From: RYN-230 sp963793825
GTDB taxonomy: Bacteria > Actinomycetota > Actinomycetes > Streptosporangiales > Streptosporangiaceae
DNA: 64,000 nt
Direction: 5' to 3'
NCBI GenBank assembly: GCA_963793825.1
Contig: CAWCBE010000002.1
Span: forward strand, 62,001-126,000
The translations under genes and the position numbers were made by a program. The notes below the pieces were generated by a model. The model ran no database searches and was not told the origin of the DNA. It worked only from the letters and a program-made list of their open reading frames with translations. Of this stretch, positions 1 through 7,885 are shown one piece after another (the stretch's first letter is position 1; every line of letters starts with the position of its first letter).

Positions 1-38
1 CGGTCGCCGGGGCTGAGCCGAGCCTGCCGGCCGCCGGG

Positions 39-2045
39 ATGAGCAGCGTGGACCGCCGCCCGTCTACGGTGATGCGCGCGCCGGCCCGCCGGCTGCGGAT
101 CGGGCGGGCGCCGGGCAATGACCTGGTGGTGCCCGACCTCAGCGTTTCCCGGGAACACGCCGAGCTCCGTAATATCGGCGGCGGCCGGTACGAAATCGTC
201 GATTTGGACAGCCATAACGGGACCTTTGTTAATGGCCGCCGGGTCGGCCGGGCCGCCATCACCGAGCAGGACATCATCGGCATCGGGCGGGCTACCTTCC
301 GGCTGGTCGGCGATGAGCTACGGGAGTTCATCGACGAAGGCGACGTCTCCCTGGTCGCCCAGGACCTCACCGTCCAGATCGGCGGCGGGAAGATCCTGCT
401 CGACCATGTGACGCTGCCCGTCGGCGAGCGCAACCTGGTGGCAATCCTCGGCCCGAGCGGGGCGGGGAAGAGCACCCTGCTGGGCGCGCTGACGGGGATG
501 CGGCCCGCCAGTGGCGGCACCGTCCTCTACGACAACCGCGACCTGTACACGCACTATGCGGAGCTGCGGCACCGGATAGGGCTGGTGCCGCAGGAGAGCA
601 TCCTGCACATGCAGCTGTCCGCGCGCCGGGCGCTGCAGTACGCGGCCGAGCTCAGGTTCCCAGGGGACACCTCGAAGGCCGAGCGGGCCCGCCGGGTGGA
701 TGAGGTGCTGGGCGAGCTCGGCCTCAAGGCCCACGCGGACACCCGGGCGTCCTCCCTGTCCGGCGGGCAGCAGAAGCGGGTCAACGTGGCCATGGAACTG
801 CTGACCAAGCCGTCGCTGCTGTTCCTGGACGAGCCGACGTCGGGGCTGGACCCGGGCAGCACGAAGTCGGTCTGGGAGACGCTGCGCGGGCTGGCCGACG
901 ATGGCCGGACCGTCATCGTGGTCACCCACGACGTCGCCCACCTGGACCTCTGCGACCGGGTGCTCATGCTGGTGCCGTTGCTGGACCCAGACGGCAAGGT
1001 GGTCGCGGGCGGCCGGGTGGCCTACTTCGGGCCGCCGGATGAGGGGCTGCAGTTCTTCGGCAAGCCCGACTGGGCCGGCGTGTACGAGGCGTTCGACAAG
1101 GAGACGGCGCGGGACTGGGGCGCCGAGTTCGCCTGCTCGCGGTATCACACGGACTACGTCACGACCGGGCTGACGCCCCGGGGGCCGCAGCAGGCCAGGA
1201 GAGCGCCGGAGCCCGCCCCGCTGCCCCGCAGCCGCATCGGCCAGCTGTCCACCCTGGCCCGCAGGTACCTGTCGGTGATCGCCTCCGACCGGCTGTACCT
1301 GGGCTTCACCGTCGCGCTGCCGCTGATCCTGGGCCTGCTCGTCCGGTCCATGCCGGATGCGCTAGGGCTGACCGGGGCGCCGCGCAGCAACGGCAATGCC
1401 GAGGCGGTGCTGCTGATCCTGGCCGTTGCGGCCTGCCTGAACGGCGCGGCCAGCTCGGTCAGGGAGCTGGTCAAGGAAAGACCTATCTACACCCGGGAAC
1501 GGGCCGCCGGGCTGTCGGCCGGCGCCTACCTGTGGTCCAAGCTGATCGTGCTCGGGGCGATCAGCGTGGTGCAGGCGGCGGTGCTGGTGGCGATCGGGCT
1601 GGCCGGCCGCCCGATGCCGCCCCACGGCGTCGTGCTGGGCTCGGCCCTGGCCGAGATCTTGCTGGCCATCGCGCTGCTGGCGCTGGCCTCCATGGCGATC
1701 GGGTTGTTCATCTCGGCCGCGGTATCGACCTCGGAGACCGCCCTCCCGCTGCTGGTGCTGCTCACCCTGGTGCAGGTCGTGATGACCGGCGGGGTGATCC
1801 CGCTGAATGGCAAGATGGGCCTGCAGCAGGTGGCCTACCTGTTCCCGTCCCGCTGGGGCTTTGCCGCCACCGCGTCCACGAGCAGGCTGGCCCTCATCGG
1901 GGGCCTGCCGCCCGACCCGCTGTGGGTGCACAAGCCGTCCACCTGGCTGCTGGACATGGGCATGCAGGCCCTGCTGGGCGTGGTGTTCGCCGTCCTGGCC
2001 TGGAGCCTGCTCGTCCGGTCGCGCCCCGGCCGGAAACGGCGCTGA
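39..2045 (+). CDS. FHA-domain ABC exporter (ATPase fused to ABC-2 permease)
   Basis: Single-chain half-transporter. Residues ~15-95 form an FHA phosphothreonine-binding domain (GRAPGNDLVV, SREHAEL, SHNGTFVNG). The ABC ATPase follows at ~105-340, with Walker A GPSGAGKST (~138-146), signature LSGGQQKR (~240) and Walker B LLFLDEPTSGLDP (~260). About six hydrophobic segments of an ABC-2 permease occupy ~405-660. The architecture matches mycobacterial Rv1747, an exporter controlled by a Ser/Thr kinase through its FHA domains, so phospho-dependent regulation is a family-based inference. Rv1747 has two FHA domains and this protein shows one. The frame stays open upstream to the window edge and no Shine-Dalgarno precedes the ATG, so the true start, and possibly another FHA domain, may lie outside the window. 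The substrate is unknown. Confidence 0.9.
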   Translation: MSSVDRRPSTVMRAPARRLRIGRAPGNDLVVPDLSVSREHAELRNIGGGRYEIVDLDSHNGTFVNGRRVGRAAITEQDIIGIGRATFRLVGDELREFIDEGDVSLVAQDLTVQIGGGKILLDHVTLPVGERNLVAILGPSGAGKSTLLGALTGMRPASGGTVLYDNRDLYTHYAELRHRIGLVPQESILHMQLSARRALQYAAELRFPGDTSKAERARRVDEVLGELGLKAHADTRASSLSGGQQKRVNVAMELLTKPSLLFLDEPTSGLDPGSTKSVWETLRGLADDGRTVIVVTHDVAHLDLCDRVLMLVPLLDPDGKVVAGGRVAYFGPPDEGLQFFGKPDWAGVYEAFDKETARDWGAEFACSRYHTDYVTTGLTPRGPQQARRAPEPAPLPRSRIGQLSTLARRYLSVIASDRLYLGFTVALPLILGLLVRSMPDALGLTGAPRSNGNAEAVLLILAVAACLNGAASSVRELVKERPIYTRERAAGLSAGAYLWSKLIVLGAISVVQAAVLVAIGLAGRPMPPHGVVLGSALAEILLAIALLALASMAIGLFISAAVSTSETALPLLVLLTLVQVVMTGGVIPLNGKMGLQQVAYLFPSRWGFAATASTSRLALIGGLPPDPLWVHKPSTWLLDMGMQALLGVVFAVLAWSLLVRSRPGRKRR

Positions 2046-2161
2046 CCAGGACCCGCACCTGTGCGCCGGCGGCGGGGTGAAACGATCAGCGGATGACGCC
2101 ACCACAGCGGACGCCGGGAGCCCGGCGCCTGTCCGGCCGCGGTGGCGAGGAGGCAGGCGGC

Positions 2162-4579
2162 ATGCCCGGCACCGCCGGCGGCGGGGCGGCCGGTGACGGG
2201 GCCGGGCCGGCCCGCCCCGCCGTGATCGTCGAGGATCACCAGCTAAACCGCATCCGGCGCCCGGCCGACCTGCTGCGCTTCGGGGCGGGATGCGTCGGCA
2301 TCGCCCTCCTGGTGGCGGCCGGGCTGCTGGCCAAGGCGACCGTCACCGGGGTGGAAACCGATGTGGTGAAGGCCAGCAAGGGGCTGCATGCCATCCTTGG
2401 CACCCTCAGCGTGCTGGCCGTCCTGGCCCTCGTCCTGCTGCCGGTGGCGCTGGCCATCCGGCAGCTGGTCCGGCACCAGGCCAGGCGGCTGGCCGAGGCG
2501 GTGGTGACCGGCGTGCTCGCCGCCCTTTTCGTCGCGCTGGCGGATGTGCTGCTGCGCACCGGGACCGCCGCGCCGCTGTACCGCGCCATCGCGCCCGCGG
2601 CCGCGAACGCCAGCAGCTTCGCCCCGCTGGACGCCCCGCTGGCCGGCCTGATCGCGTACACGACGATCATCGACCTGAGCGGGCGGCCGCGCTGGCGGGC
2701 CGCGCTGTGGGTATCGGTCATCCTGTACGCGGCCGCCAGCCTGGCCGCCTTGCACACCACGGTGCTGTCCGTGCTCATCACGGTGCTGCTGGGCTGGGTC
2801 CTGGGCCTGCTCGTGCGGTACGTCGCGGGCTCCATGTCGCAGCGCCCCCCGGCCGAGGCCATCGCGGCCGCGCTCGGCGCGGTCGGCCAGCCGGTCACCG
2901 AGCTGCGCCGGGTCCCGGAAACCGGTTCCGAGTCACGCCGCTACGCCGCGGACGGGCCAGACAGCGGGCAGCTGGACGTCACCGTGTTCGACCGCGACCA
3001 GCAGGCGGCCGGCGCGCTGTACCGGCTGTACCGTTCCCTCCGGCTCCGCGACCAGGTATCCCGCCGGGCCCCGCTGTCCACCGACCGGACCGCGGAGCGC
3101 CGGGCCCTGATGGCCTACGCCGTCGAGGACGCCGGCGTGCTCACCCCCCGGCTGCGGGCCCTGCTCCGGGTGGGCCCGGAGGCCATCGTGCTGGCCACCG
3201 ACGCCGACGGCGGCACCTCGCTGGCCGAGTTGGGGGGCGGCCTGACCGACGCGCAGCTGGAGTCGGTGTGGGACGCCGTGCGCCGGCTGCACGCGCACCG
3301 GGTCACCCACCGGACGCTCACCGCGGACCGGATCGTGATCGACGGCGCCGGCCGGGTCAAGCTGCTCGACCCGGGCGGCGGCGACGTGGCCGCCAGCGAC
3401 CTGCAGCGGCGGCTGGACCTGGCCCAGCTGCTCGCCGAGTTCGCCACCCTGGTCGGCCCCGAGCGGGCGGCGGCCCTCGCCGAGCGCGAGGTCGGGAGCG
3501 CCGGGCTGCTGGCCCTGGTGCCGTTGCTGCAGCCGGTGGTCCTGGCCCGGTCCACCCGGGCCTATCTGCGCCGGCACAAGGATGTGCTGCCCGCGCTCCG
3601 GCAGCGGCTGCTGGCCGAGGCCCCGGCGGACGGGGCGGCCGCCCCGCCGGTCCAGCTGGAGCGGATCCGGCTGCGCACCCTGGTCACCCTGGTGGCCAGC
3701 ATCCTTGCCGCCTACCTGCTCATCGGGCAGCTGGCCCGGGTCAACATCACCAGCCTGCTGCGCGCGGCCGACCCACGCTGGATGCTGGCCGCGCTGGGCC
3801 TGTCCGCGCTGACCTACCTGGCCGCCGCCTGGTCGCTGACCGGGTTCGTGCTGGAGCGGCTGAGCTTCTCCCGCACCGTGCTGGCCCAGCTGGCCGGGTC
3901 CTTCGTCACGCTGGTCACCCCGGCCGCGGTCGGCGGTGCCGCGCTCAACGTGCGCTACCTGCAGCGCCACAAGGTGCCCGCGGCGGTCGCCGCGGCCAGC
4001 GTTGGCGTCGCCCAGGTCGTCGCGTTCGTGCTGCACGCGCTGCTGCTGGTGGTGTTCGTGGCCATCACCGGCGCGCGGAGCCATTCGCTCAGCCCGCCGC
4101 GCTGGGTTTACTTCGTCATCGCCGGCCTGGTGGTGGCGGCCCTGGTGGTGGTGGCGCTGCCCCGCGGCCGCCGCCTGCTGCGGGCCCGCCTCGCGCCGGC
4201 GCTGGGCCAGGTGCTGCCCCGGCTGCTCGAGATGGTGCAGCGGCCGGGCAAGCTGGCCGAGGGGATCGGCGGCGCGCTGCTGCTGACCGCCAGCTACATC
4301 CTCTGCCTCACCGCCTGCGTGCTGGCGCTGGGCGGGTCGATCGCGTTCACCAGTGCCGCCGTCGTCTACCTGACCGGCAGCGCCCTCGGCTCCGCGGTGC
4401 CTACCCCCGGGGGCCTCGGCGCGGTCGAGGCCGCCCTGGCGGCGGGCCTGACCGCCACCGGCATGGCCGCGGCCACCGCGGTAAGCGCCGTGCTGCTGTT
4501 CCGCCTGCTCACCTTCTGGCTGCCGGTCCCGCTCGGCTGGACCGCCTTCAGCTACCTGCGGCGGCGCCAGGAGCTCTGA
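2162..4579 (+). CDS. Lysylphosphatidylglycerol synthase/flippase-like membrane protein with kinase-like central domain
   Basis: About 805 aa. I chose the ATG at 2162 because AGGAGG lies 8 nt upstream; an in-frame ATG at 2093 would add 23 residues without a good ribosome site. Five to six membrane segments at the N-terminus are followed by a soluble region resembling an aminoglycoside-phosphotransferase/Ser-Thr kinase fold: THRTLTADRIVI sits where the catalytic loop should be and KLLDPGGG where DFG should be. Neither the HRD-type Asp nor DFG is canonical, so it may be a pseudokinase. The C-terminal ~300 residues are an LPG-synthase-type transmembrane region (PF03706-like; GSFVTLVTPAAVGGAALNVR, VPTPGGLGAVEAAL). 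It is 116 nt downstream of the FHA-ABC gene and probably co-transcribed. A role in envelope lipid translocation is inferred. Confidence 0.8.
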   Translation: MPGTAGGGAAGDGAGPARPAVIVEDHQLNRIRRPADLLRFGAGCVGIALLVAAGLLAKATVTGVETDVVKASKGLHAILGTLSVLAVLALVLLPVALAIRQLVRHQARRLAEAVVTGVLAALFVALADVLLRTGTAAPLYRAIAPAAANASSFAPLDAPLAGLIAYTTIIDLSGRPRWRAALWVSVILYAAASLAALHTTVLSVLITVLLGWVLGLLVRYVAGSMSQRPPAEAIAAALGAVGQPVTELRRVPETGSESRRYAADGPDSGQLDVTVFDRDQQAAGALYRLYRSLRLRDQVSRRAPLSTDRTAERRALMAYAVEDAGVLTPRLRALLRVGPEAIVLATDADGGTSLAELGGGLTDAQLESVWDAVRRLHAHRVTHRTLTADRIVIDGAGRVKLLDPGGGDVAASDLQRRLDLAQLLAEFATLVGPERAAALAEREVGSAGLLALVPLLQPVVLARSTRAYLRRHKDVLPALRQRLLAEAPADGAAAPPVQLERIRLRTLVTLVASILAAYLLIGQLARVNITSLLRAADPRWMLAALGLSALTYLAAAWSLTGFVLERLSFSRTVLAQLAGSFVTLVTPAAVGGAALNVRYLQRHKVPAAVAAASVGVAQVVAFVLHALLLVVFVAITGARSHSLSPPRWVYFVIAGLVVAALVVVALPRGRRLLRARLAPALGQVLPRLLEMVQRPGKLAEGIGGALLLTASYILCLTACVLALGGSIAFTSAAVVYLTGSALGSAVPTPGGLGAVEAALAAGLTATGMAAATAVSAVLLFRLLTFWLPVPLGWTAFSYLRRRQEL

Positions 4580-4675
4580 GCGCCCGCGGCCCGGGCGGCA
4601 CGGACCCGGAGCCGTTCGGCGGCCAGATAGGTGACTTTGGTCCCTCCTGGTTAGGCGCCCCCCAATGGCTCACTT

Positions 4676-5236
4676 GTGAGCATGTTCGCGAGCCACGAGG
4701 TTGCGCTGGACCTGGCCTACCCAGTGGCGCGGTTGCGGCTCGGCGGGCTGACTCGCAGCGGCTGGCTGAGCAGCCGGTCAGAGCAGGCGTACACGGATGG
4801 CCTGACCCAGATCAGGGTGGGGCCGTTCGGCAGCGTGCTGGGCGCCTCCAAGCTCGTCCGGGTCCGGCTGCTGGAGCCGTTGCCGCGTGAGGACGAGATG
4901 GTGATCCCGCTGCGCTGGGAAGCCACCGGCGCGATGGGCCGGCTGTTCCCGGTGCTGGACGCCAATCTGGTGCTGACCGCGGGAAAGCAGGACGGTGGCT
5001 GCACGCTGGCGATGATGGGCGCCTACCGGCCGCCGCTGGGCGCGGCGGGCGCCGCCCTGGACCGGGTGATGCTGAACCGCGCCGCGCTGGCCACGGTGCG
5101 CTCGCTGCTCACTGACCTGGCCGGCTCGCTGCTGTCGCCGGACGCCGCGGCCGGGCGGGCCCCCCGCGCGGCGGCCGAGCCCGAGCGCATGACGCCCCCG
5201 GTCACCTGGCGGCCCGAGCCAGGAATGCCCTGGTAG
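4676..5236 (+). CDS. Hypothetical protein
   Basis: 186 aa starting at GTG 4676; an ATG two codons later (4682) is equally possible. The sequence is soluble, has no signal peptide and mixes beta-rich stretches (TQIRVGPFGSVLGASKLVRVRLLEP, split by charged turns) with a hydrophobic C-terminal helix and a Pro/Ala-rich tail. The pattern of a ligand-cavity beta-sheet followed by a long helix is reminiscent of START/SRPBCC folds, but I do not recognise the family. It stands alone between the flippase-like gene and the metallo-hydrolase, with about 100 nt upstream. Confidence 0.6.
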   Translation: MSMFASHEVALDLAYPVARLRLGGLTRSGWLSSRSEQAYTDGLTQIRVGPFGSVLGASKLVRVRLLEPLPREDEMVIPLRWEATGAMGRLFPVLDANLVLTAGKQDGGCTLAMMGAYRPPLGAAGAALDRVMLNRAALATVRSLLTDLAGSLLSPDAAAGRAPRAAAEPERMTPPVTWRPEPGMPW

Positions 5237-5439
5237 CGCTCACAGAGCCGACGGCTGCCCGGATTCCTGACCTTCCGATGGCACTGGGCGTTGCCATACC
5301 TTGCTAATCAATAGTTTCTTGATTGCCGTCGCACAGCGCACGGTCACGGAAACCCACGGCCGAGGTGCCGGTCCCCGCCCCGGCATGGCCGCCCGGCGTC
5401 CTGCGGGCAGGCCCGGGCCGGGCCGGGAAGGAGGCGCCG

Positions 5440-6258
5440 GTGAGTGCCGGGGTTCGCCGCATCATCCTGCTCACGCTCGGCTGGGAGGACCTGCCGAAAT
5501 CCGTGTCCGTGGCAGGCGCGCCAGACACCGAGCTGCTCCGCGAGCCGGTGCCCGGGGTGCTGCTGGAATGCGATGGCGGCTGGCTGCTGCTGGACACCGG
5601 GTTCAATGCCGCGCTGATCACCGATCCGGCGCTGCGCGCCCGGTTCCACGGGGACCCGGCGATCCAGCCGGTGCTGCCCGGCCCCGGCGAGCCACTGGCC
5701 GAGGCGCTGGACACAGTCGGCGTGGACCTGGCCAGCATCTGTGCGGTCGCGGTCAGCCACCTGCACTACGACCACGCCGGCGGCCTCAAGCACTTCGCCG
5801 GCCGGGTGCCGGTGCACATCCAGCGGGCCGAGCTCGACTATGGCCTGTCCAGCCCGCCCGGGCCCGAGGAGAACGGGATCTTCCGGGTGGACTTCGACGA
5901 CCCCCGGATCGACTGGCGAGCCGCCGGCGGCGACACCGAGATCGCCCCGGGGGTGACCGCGGTGCTGACCGCCGGGCACACCCCCGGCCACCAGAGCTTC
6001 GTGGTGCGGCGCGATGCGTCGGCCGGCGGCGGCGGGTTCGTGTTTGCGTTCGACGCCGCCGACCTGACCGAGAACATCGAGCGGGAGGTGGCGGTGGGCG
6101 GCCGGATCGGGGCCTCGCCGGAGCAGAGCGTGGCCCAGATCCGCAAGCTCAAGCGAATCGCCGCCGACCGCGGGTACCGGCTGGTGCCCGGGCACGACCC
6201 GGACGCCTGGCCGGCCCTGACCGCGGAGCTGGCGGGGCAGCTGGCCGGCCCGGGCTGA
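5440..6258 (+). CDS. Metallo-beta-lactamase-fold hydrolase, N-acyl homoserine lactonase-like
   Basis: 272 aa from GTG 5440, which has AAGGAGG about 6 nt upstream; the longer frame to 5323 adds a low-complexity Pro/Ala segment with no ribosome site. The zinc-binding motif SHLHYDHAGG (HxHxDH) and the downstream GHTPGHQS histidine are present, followed by FDAADLTENI, which supplies a bridging Asp. N-terminal strands with LLLDTGFN complete the signature. The layout fits the AiiA/AttM branch of lactonases that open acyl-homoserine lactone rings, but many related enzymes hydrolyse other lactones or esters. It is convergent with the minus-strand ATPase gene, ending 7 nt from it. Confidence 0.82.
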   Translation: MSAGVRRIILLTLGWEDLPKSVSVAGAPDTELLREPVPGVLLECDGGWLLLDTGFNAALITDPALRARFHGDPAIQPVLPGPGEPLAEALDTVGVDLASICAVAVSHLHYDHAGGLKHFAGRVPVHIQRAELDYGLSSPPGPEENGIFRVDFDDPRIDWRAAGGDTEIAPGVTAVLTAGHTPGHQSFVVRRDASAGGGGFVFAFDAADLTENIEREVAVGGRIGASPEQSVAQIRKLKRIAADRGYRLVPGHDPDAWPALTAELAGQLAGPG

Positions 6259-6265
6259 GCGCGGG

Positions 6266-7885
6266 TCAGGTTCCGCCCGCGTGCAGGTAGGCCCGGAACA
6301 TGGGATGGACCTGGAAGGCCTGGGTGGCCGCGAGGTTGAGCCGCCGGGCCTGGTGCGGTCCCAGGAAGCTGCGCCCGCGCGGCCCGGCGCTGCCTGAAGT
6401 GGTGCTGCCCGGGGTGGCCTCGGCTGAGGTGGTGCCGCGTGAGACGGCACCACCGGGCTCGGCCTCGGCGCGCAGCAGGCCGACCTGCCACAGGATCTCG
6501 ATCAGCTGGTCCGGCGTGCAGTCGTCCAGCCAGCCGCCGGTCCCGCCGGACTGGATGTCCCGGGTGATCAGGGCCAGGCAGAGCAGCTCGAGGTCGTCGC
6601 GGCCGATCACCGGCGGCTGGCCGCGGAAGGCGTCGATGACGCTGAGCAGCCCGGGCCACTGGAACCGGTACTCCGCGGCGATGTCCCGGGCCCGGTCCGC
6701 CGAGTACAGCGCCTCGGCCTCGGTGATGGCCCCGTGCGGCCAGGGCGGCCCCGACTGCCCGTCCGCCGCGTTCTCGATGACCTGCGTGCAGAACTGGATG
6801 ATCTCCCGCGGCCGGTACAGCGTCCGCTCGATCATGTAGCCGAAGGAGCGGGCCCGTGACAGACCGGGCGGGGCCCCGAACAGGGTGCTCCAGCATTCCT
6901 GGTCATCACTGGCGGCCAGCGCGGGCAGCGTGTGCCGGATCCGGTTGGCCATCAGGGTGAGCAGTGAGCCCTCGGTCCAGTGAATGGTCTCGATCAGGTC
7001 CCGGTACTTCTGTGCGTCCTCGTACAGCGCTGGGATGTCGTCGTACAGCTCCTGCCGCAGCGAAATGTAGACGCGCAGGTTGTCGTGCAGCGAGTTGACC
7101 GACAGGCACGCCTGGAACAGCCCGGCCACGAAGGCCTGCGCGTCCTCGGAGGAATCCCAGCCCCGGTCCAGTTCGTCGACCAGCACGATGATCCGGCGCT
7201 GCTCCGCGACCTGGCGCAAGCCGGGCAGCAGGTGGTGGATCTCCTCCAGCTTGTACAGCCGCTCCAGTTCCCTGGCCCGGATGCTCGCCTCGTACTTGCC
7301 GATCTTCACCCCCTCCATCCGCTTCAGGTATGAGACCAGCGCGGACAGCTTGCTGCCGTGCGCATTGGCGTGGTTGTCCCGGACGTACTTGTAGATCTGG
7401 GCCGCCTCGCCCTTCTTCAGGTGCACCCGGCGCCGCGACACCTCTTTCATGATCAGCACGTAGAGGAGGTACTTCCAGGCCACCGCGTAGGCGCCCAGCT
7501 TGGCCCAGGAACCGTTGCGCTCCGCGGTCATCGTCTGGGTCAGCAGCTCGTAGGAGTAGTCCTCGGGGGACAGCTCGATGACGTAGCTGCCGTCCTCACG
7601 CTCGCGCCGGGCCAGCACCTGGAAGATCGCGCTCTTGCCGATGCCCCGGTTGCCCACCACGATCCGCTTGGCGCCGGAACGGACCCGGCCGTAGGCGTCC
7701 GACTCGACGAAGTACTCCTCCAGTCCCCGCTCTATGTCCCGCTCCGCGGAGGGGGCGCCGAAGTCGATGGCGGCCGTGGCGGCCCGGGGGGCGGGACGGG
7801 ACAAGGTCATCACCTCGCTGCAGGCGGGCGCCTCTAGCCCGAAGTTGCCGTAGCTGTCCGTAGGCATCGCATCCTGACCTGGCAT
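6266..7885 (-). CDS. P-loop ATPase of the Sll1717 type
   Basis: 539 aa. The N-terminal region FGAPSAERDIERGLEEYFV leads into Walker A VVGNRGIGKSAIF and later a Walker B-like IIVLVDELDRGWD. This is the recognisable pattern of the Sll1717-family P-loop ATPases, which are STAND/AAA-like proteins of unknown function often found in accessory or conflict loci. The C-terminal half is alpha-helical and probably helix-turn-helix-like, with a low-complexity Gly/Ser/Ala insertion (~480-505) before the end. The start ATG lies only about 90 nt from the IS1634-like transposase, whose insertion may have separated this gene from its original promoter. Confidence 0.75.
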   Translation of the reverse strand: MPGQDAMPTDSYGNFGLEAPACSEVMTLSRPAPRAATAAIDFGAPSAERDIERGLEEYFVESDAYGRVRSGAKRIVVGNRGIGKSAIFQVLARREREDGSYVIELSPEDYSYELLTQTMTAERNGSWAKLGAYAVAWKYLLYVLIMKEVSRRRVHLKKGEAAQIYKYVRDNHANAHGSKLSALVSYLKRMEGVKIGKYEASIRARELERLYKLEEIHHLLPGLRQVAEQRRIIVLVDELDRGWDSSEDAQAFVAGLFQACLSVNSLHDNLRVYISLRQELYDDIPALYEDAQKYRDLIETIHWTEGSLLTLMANRIRHTLPALAASDDQECWSTLFGAPPGLSRARSFGYMIERTLYRPREIIQFCTQVIENAADGQSGPPWPHGAITEAEALYSADRARDIAAEYRFQWPGLLSVIDAFRGQPPVIGRDDLELLCLALITRDIQSGGTGGWLDDCTPDQLIEILWQVGLLRAEAEPGGAVSRGTTSAEATPGSTTSGSAGPRGRSFLGPHQARRLNLAATQAFQVHPMFRAYLHAGGT

